From NCBI GenBank assembly GCA_020051175.1, contig JAGVJJ010000071.1:1-34982 (forward strand): 34,982 bases of DNA, written 5' to 3'. The stretch's first letter is position 1; every line of letters starts with the position of its first letter. The notes beneath the pieces are model-generated. The model was not told the DNA's origin and ran no database searches. It saw only the letters and a list, made by a program, of their open reading frames with translations. The position numbers and the translations under genes are program-made. Source of the DNA: Bacteroidia bacterium. Its GTDB lineage: Bacteria; Bacteroidota; Bacteroidia; 2-12-FULL-35-15. Below, in pieces: positions 32,022-34,982 of the stretch.

Positions 32022-34982
32022 ATGCACACATTTATAAAATATCTTTTAAGTCCTTTTTTTGCACTTGTTTTATCACTCTGTGCCATAGCACCATCCTATT
32101 CACAGGTGCTAAACACGTTTATGCGTACTTTCCAGGCCTCTGCAATGAATGGAGGGCTTGCTCTTGCAGAAACCAGCGATGACGGTTTTATTGGTACCGG
32201 ACAGCACGAATCTTCCGGAGCAGGAAGCTGCGATGTGTATGTTTACAAAGTAGATGGCTGCGGTAACCCTGAATGGTTCAAAACATACGGTGGGCCGGGC
32301 GAAGATGGTGGAAAAGATATTCAGCAAACATCCGATGGGGGCTATATTGTTGCCGGACTTGCACATCTTGGTCAGGGAGATTACGATATGCAACTCTTAA
32401 AATTAGACGCCCTTGGCAATATACAGTGGTCCAAAGTGTATGGGGGTGCCAGTGCTGATTATGGACTTTCAGTGCATCAGACTTCAGATGGCGGATATGT
32501 CATGTCGGGCTTTATGACGGGCCTAGGTTTTGGGGGCGAAGATGTTGCTGTTATAAAAACAGATGCAAATGGCAATACACAATGGATGAAGGTGTATGGC
32601 GGTGCCGGCTCCGATTGGGGTGATTATGTAGAAGAAACTGCCGATGGCGGGTACAAGGTCGTAGGATATACTACGAGCTTCGGGTCTGGGGGACATGATA
32701 TTTACGTATTGAAAATAGACGCATCCGGCAACCTTCAATGGGCCAAAACATATGGAGGTGCAGCCGGTGATGGAAGCAGCGCCTGGGGGATAGCGGGAAA
32801 GGTAACTGCTGACGGGGGCTTTATGATCTGTGCCAATACTGCAAGTTATGGTGCTGGTAGCAATGATTACCTGCTTATAAAAACCGATAATAATGGCGCA
32901 CTCGTTTGGGCGAAAACGTATGGAGGAGCTGCTGACGATCAGCCGCGTTTTTCTATTGAAACAGACGACCACGGGTTTGCTATTTTTGGATATACCACCA
33001 GCTTTGGCGCAGGCGACCTGGATGCTTATCTTGTTAAAACCGACAGCATGGGCACACTGCAATGGTCTAAGGCTTATGGAGGTGGCGCTTATGATAAAGG
33101 CTCCATGGTGCGGGAAGCGCCTGACGGAGGCTTTGCATTGTCTATTGTAACAGCAAGCTTCGGAGCAACCTATTTTGACCCCCTGTTTATGAAAACCGAT
33201 AGTATCGGACAGGCTGGCTGTAATGACCTGAATGCGGCAACTATTGTTCAGACGGTTACACCGGGTGTTGGTTCAGGAGGCAGTGAAATGGTTCCTTCGG
33301 CTGTTATTGCAACTCCCACTGTGTCTGTAAACAACTTTACTCCCAACGATATTTATTTGTGCCAGCACTGCAATACCATCCCCACCTTCGTTCCAAGTGA
33401 TACTACTGTTTGCGTAGGCGATACTGTCTTTCTGTACAACACCACAAGCGTTGGCAAACGCTGTTTTGAGGGCTGGTATGTAAACGGCACCCATATCCCG
33501 GGCAACATCGATACATTGCCTTTTGTATTCAACAGTGCAGGAATCCAAAAGATACAGCTTATTGCGGAATGCGGAAATGCGACAGATACAAACACCATAT
33601 ACATACATACCTTTGATGTACCGGTTGCCGCATATTCAAAAACCGATGAATGCGATGGTAGCCCGGCAACATTTACCGATGGTTCTACTATTGCGTCCGG
33701 TGCAATCTCTTCCTGGTCATGGGACTTCGGGGATGGATCCCCTGCAAACACGATTCCCAGTCCAAACCACCTGTATGCCGCACCTGGGCAGTACCAGGCA
33801 CAACTCATCGTAAGTAACAACCAGGGTTGTGCGGACAGTATTACAAAAACTGTTAACATATTTTATAATCCCGTTGCTGCCTTCAGTCAAAACAACGTTT
33901 GTCTTGGAGATTCCATGCAGTTTACAAACACTTCAACCATTGACAACTCAACTTCAATAACTGCTTACACATGGAGCTTCGGGGATGGAAGCCCAACAAG
34001 CAGCTCTGCAAGTCCTTCACATTATTATTCTACACAGGGCACATATACTGTTACGCTGATTGCAACATCCGCTGATGCCTGCTCAGATACAGTCAGCTCT
34101 CTGGTTCATGTTTATGACCAGCCTTCAGCTTCCTTCACATATAGCAATGTGTGCCTGACCGATTCTGCGCTCCTTATAAACACATCCTCTGCTCCTTCTA
34201 TTGGCAGCATCGCCTCCTTCAAATGGAGCTTCGGTGACGGAAGCCCTGTTGACTCCAGCACTTTGAGCCCCAAGCACTTGTATGCTGCACCCGGAACTTA
34301 TACTATTACCCTATCTGCTTATTCATCTAATCTTGGCTGTGCCGATACAGCAACCAGTTCTATTACAGTATTCCCGATTCCCGTTGCTAATTTCGGGCTT
34401 TCAGACATCTGCCTGAGCGACTCCGCAAGCTTTCATGATTCATCAGGCATTTCAACCGGAACAGTGTCTTCCTGGCTATGGAATTTTGGCGATGGCTCAT
34501 CTGCAGTAACTCAACACCCCAAACATAAATATGCTGCTGCAGGTACGTATACAGTTACCCTCGTTGCCATAAGCAACAACAGTTGCAGGGACACGGTGTA
34601 TAAAACAATAAAAGTACATGCTCTGCCGGTGGCTCAGTTTACAGTTCCAATAAACACTTGCCATGGGAATCAAACCGTATTCAATGAAGCATCCACAATA
34701 CCTGCAAGCGATACAATACAGGCCTGGAGCTGGAATTTTGCAGATGGTTCGCCTTTATTGAACCAGCAAACTGTCACAGGTGGCCACCTTTATGCTGCAA
34801 CAGGAACTTACAATGTAAGTTTAATCACTACCTCTACTTTCGGGTGCAAGGATACCATTACAAAAACACTGTTTGTAAGGCCTAAACCTGTCGCTAATTT
34901 CGGAAGCAGTAAAGTATGTAACGGGACTGCCACCGTATTCTCCGATAGCTCTACAACCTCTGCCGGTTCAATAAATGCATGG
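32022..34982 (+). CDS. Large exported propeller/PKD-domain protein, cut by window end
   Basis: From ATG 32022 an uninterrupted frame of 987 codons runs to the end of the window. It starts with a signal peptide (MHTFIKYLL through APSYSQ). Residues 30 to about 395 consist of repeats of 51-56 residues with DGGY-x-x-x-G and a K-x-YGG motif (codons at 32280, 32433, 32589, 32745, 32913, 33069), best read as a seven-bladed propeller. A Cys-containing Ig-like segment follows, then PKD domains with WSFGDGSP-like motifs at about 33712, 33967, 34219, 34470, 34723 and a further partial one at the edge, one every 84 residues or so. Such proteins in Bacteroidota are often type IX secretion substrates, adhesins or gliding-associated surface proteins; the sorting signal would lie beyond the window. 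Confidence 0.9.
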   Translation, partial: MHTFIKYLLSPFFALVLSLCAIAPSYSQVLNTFMRTFQASAMNGGLALAETSDDGFIGTGQHESSGAGSCDVYVYKVDGCGNPEWFKTYGGPGEDGGKDIQQTSDGGYIVAGLAHLGQGDYDMQLLKLDALGNIQWSKVYGGASADYGLSVHQTSDGGYVMSGFMTGLGFGGEDVAVIKTDANGNTQWMKVYGGAGSDWGDYVEETADGGYKVVGYTTSFGSGGHDIYVLKIDASGNLQWAKTYGGAAGDGSSAWGIAGKVTADGGFMICANTASYGAGSNDYLLIKTDNNGALVWAKTYGGAADDQPRFSIETDDHGFAIFGYTTSFGAGDLDAYLVKTDSMGTLQWSKAYGGGAYDKGSMVREAPDGGFALSIVTASFGATYFDPLFMKTDSIGQAGCNDLNAATIVQTVTPGVGSGGSEMVPSAVIATPTVSVNNFTPNDIYLCQHCNTIPTFVPSDTTVCVGDTVFLYNTTSVGKRCFEGWYVNGTHIPGNIDTLPFVFNSAGIQKIQLIAECGNATDTNTIYIHTFDVPVAAYSKTDECDGSPATFTDGSTIASGAISSWSWDFGDGSPANTIPSPNHLYAAPGQYQAQLIVSNNQGCADSITKTVNIFYNPVAAFSQNNVCLGDSMQFTNTSTIDNSTSITAYTWSFGDGSPTSSSASPSHYYSTQGTYTVTLIATSADACSDTVSSLVHVYDQPSASFTYSNVCLTDSALLINTSSAPSIGSIASFKWSFGDGSPVDSSTLSPKHLYAAPGTYTITLSAYSSNLGCADTATSSITVFPIPVANFGLSDICLSDSASFHDSSGISTGTVSSWLWNFGDGSSAVTQHPKHKYAAAGTYTVTLVAISNNSCRDTVYKTIKVHALPVAQFTVPINTCHGNQTVFNEASTIPASDTIQAWSWNFADGSPLLNQQTVTGGHLYAATGTYNVSLITTSTFGCKDTITKTLFVRPKPVANFGSSKVCNGTATVFSDSSTTSAGSINAW

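Noticed and set aside
32109..33859. Several minus-strand and alternate-frame ORFs within the propeller/PKD region
   Set aside because: The continuous plus-strand frame from 32022 to the window end explains this DNA; the others are shadows of repetitive coding sequence.

Overview
The window comes from a Bacteroidota chromosome. The sequence evidence for this is: several starts preceded by the phylum's TAnnTTTG promoter box, signal peptides ending in AQ, a multi-PKD/propeller secreted protein, a DUF6268 outer-membrane protein, a SUF operon ending in DUF59 and DUF2480 genes, and a grasp-with-spasm peptide-modification cluster. The exact order cannot be read from the sequence; it looks like an environmental member of the phylum. 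No tRNA, rRNA, CRISPR array or insertion sequence was seen.

Region 1 (1-5701, all plus strand) is the accessory part. Three consecutive genes carry five copies of one roughly 120-residue beta-rich domain. None has a signal peptide, and the first has lost a normal start codon. They are followed by a Cys/Pro-rich 84-residue peptide, an ATP-grasp peptide ligase of the gwsG type cut by one in-frame TAA, an overlapping 65-codon gene, a SPASM-domain partner (gwsS) without a radical-SAM cluster motif, and a secreted protein with a TonB-plug-like end. This looks like a ribosomally made, modified peptide (RiPP) locus, visibly AT-rich from about 2850 to 5700, next to a possibly phage-derived appendage module.

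Region 2 (5811-25252) is mostly chromosomal: two exported amidohydrolase genes (one a double-length fusion), a membrane-anchored SirB-like/cytochrome c protein, hflX, an asd/DUF6268 pair, an OmpR-type two-component system, an OmpA-family coiled-coil lipidless protein, two small unknown proteins, a YitT transporter-like protein, a 1298-residue histidine kinase with about eight PAS domains, and glutamate dehydrogenase.

Region 3 (25347-34982) holds an antibiotic-biosynthesis-monooxygenase-like protein, a TPR/PP2C regulator, and two cysteine desulfurases transcribed back to back (IscS/NifS type on minus, SufS on plus). SufS leads an operon sufS-sufE-DUF59-DUF2480 for Fe-S cluster assembly; sufBCD are not in the window. 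The window ends inside a large exported protein with a seven-bladed propeller and at least five PKD domains, probably a type IX secretion substrate.

Intergenic DNA repeatedly carries short imperfect inverted or tandem repeats directly in front of start codons (before hflX, sufE, DUF59 and DUF2480), a genome-style signature worth examining.
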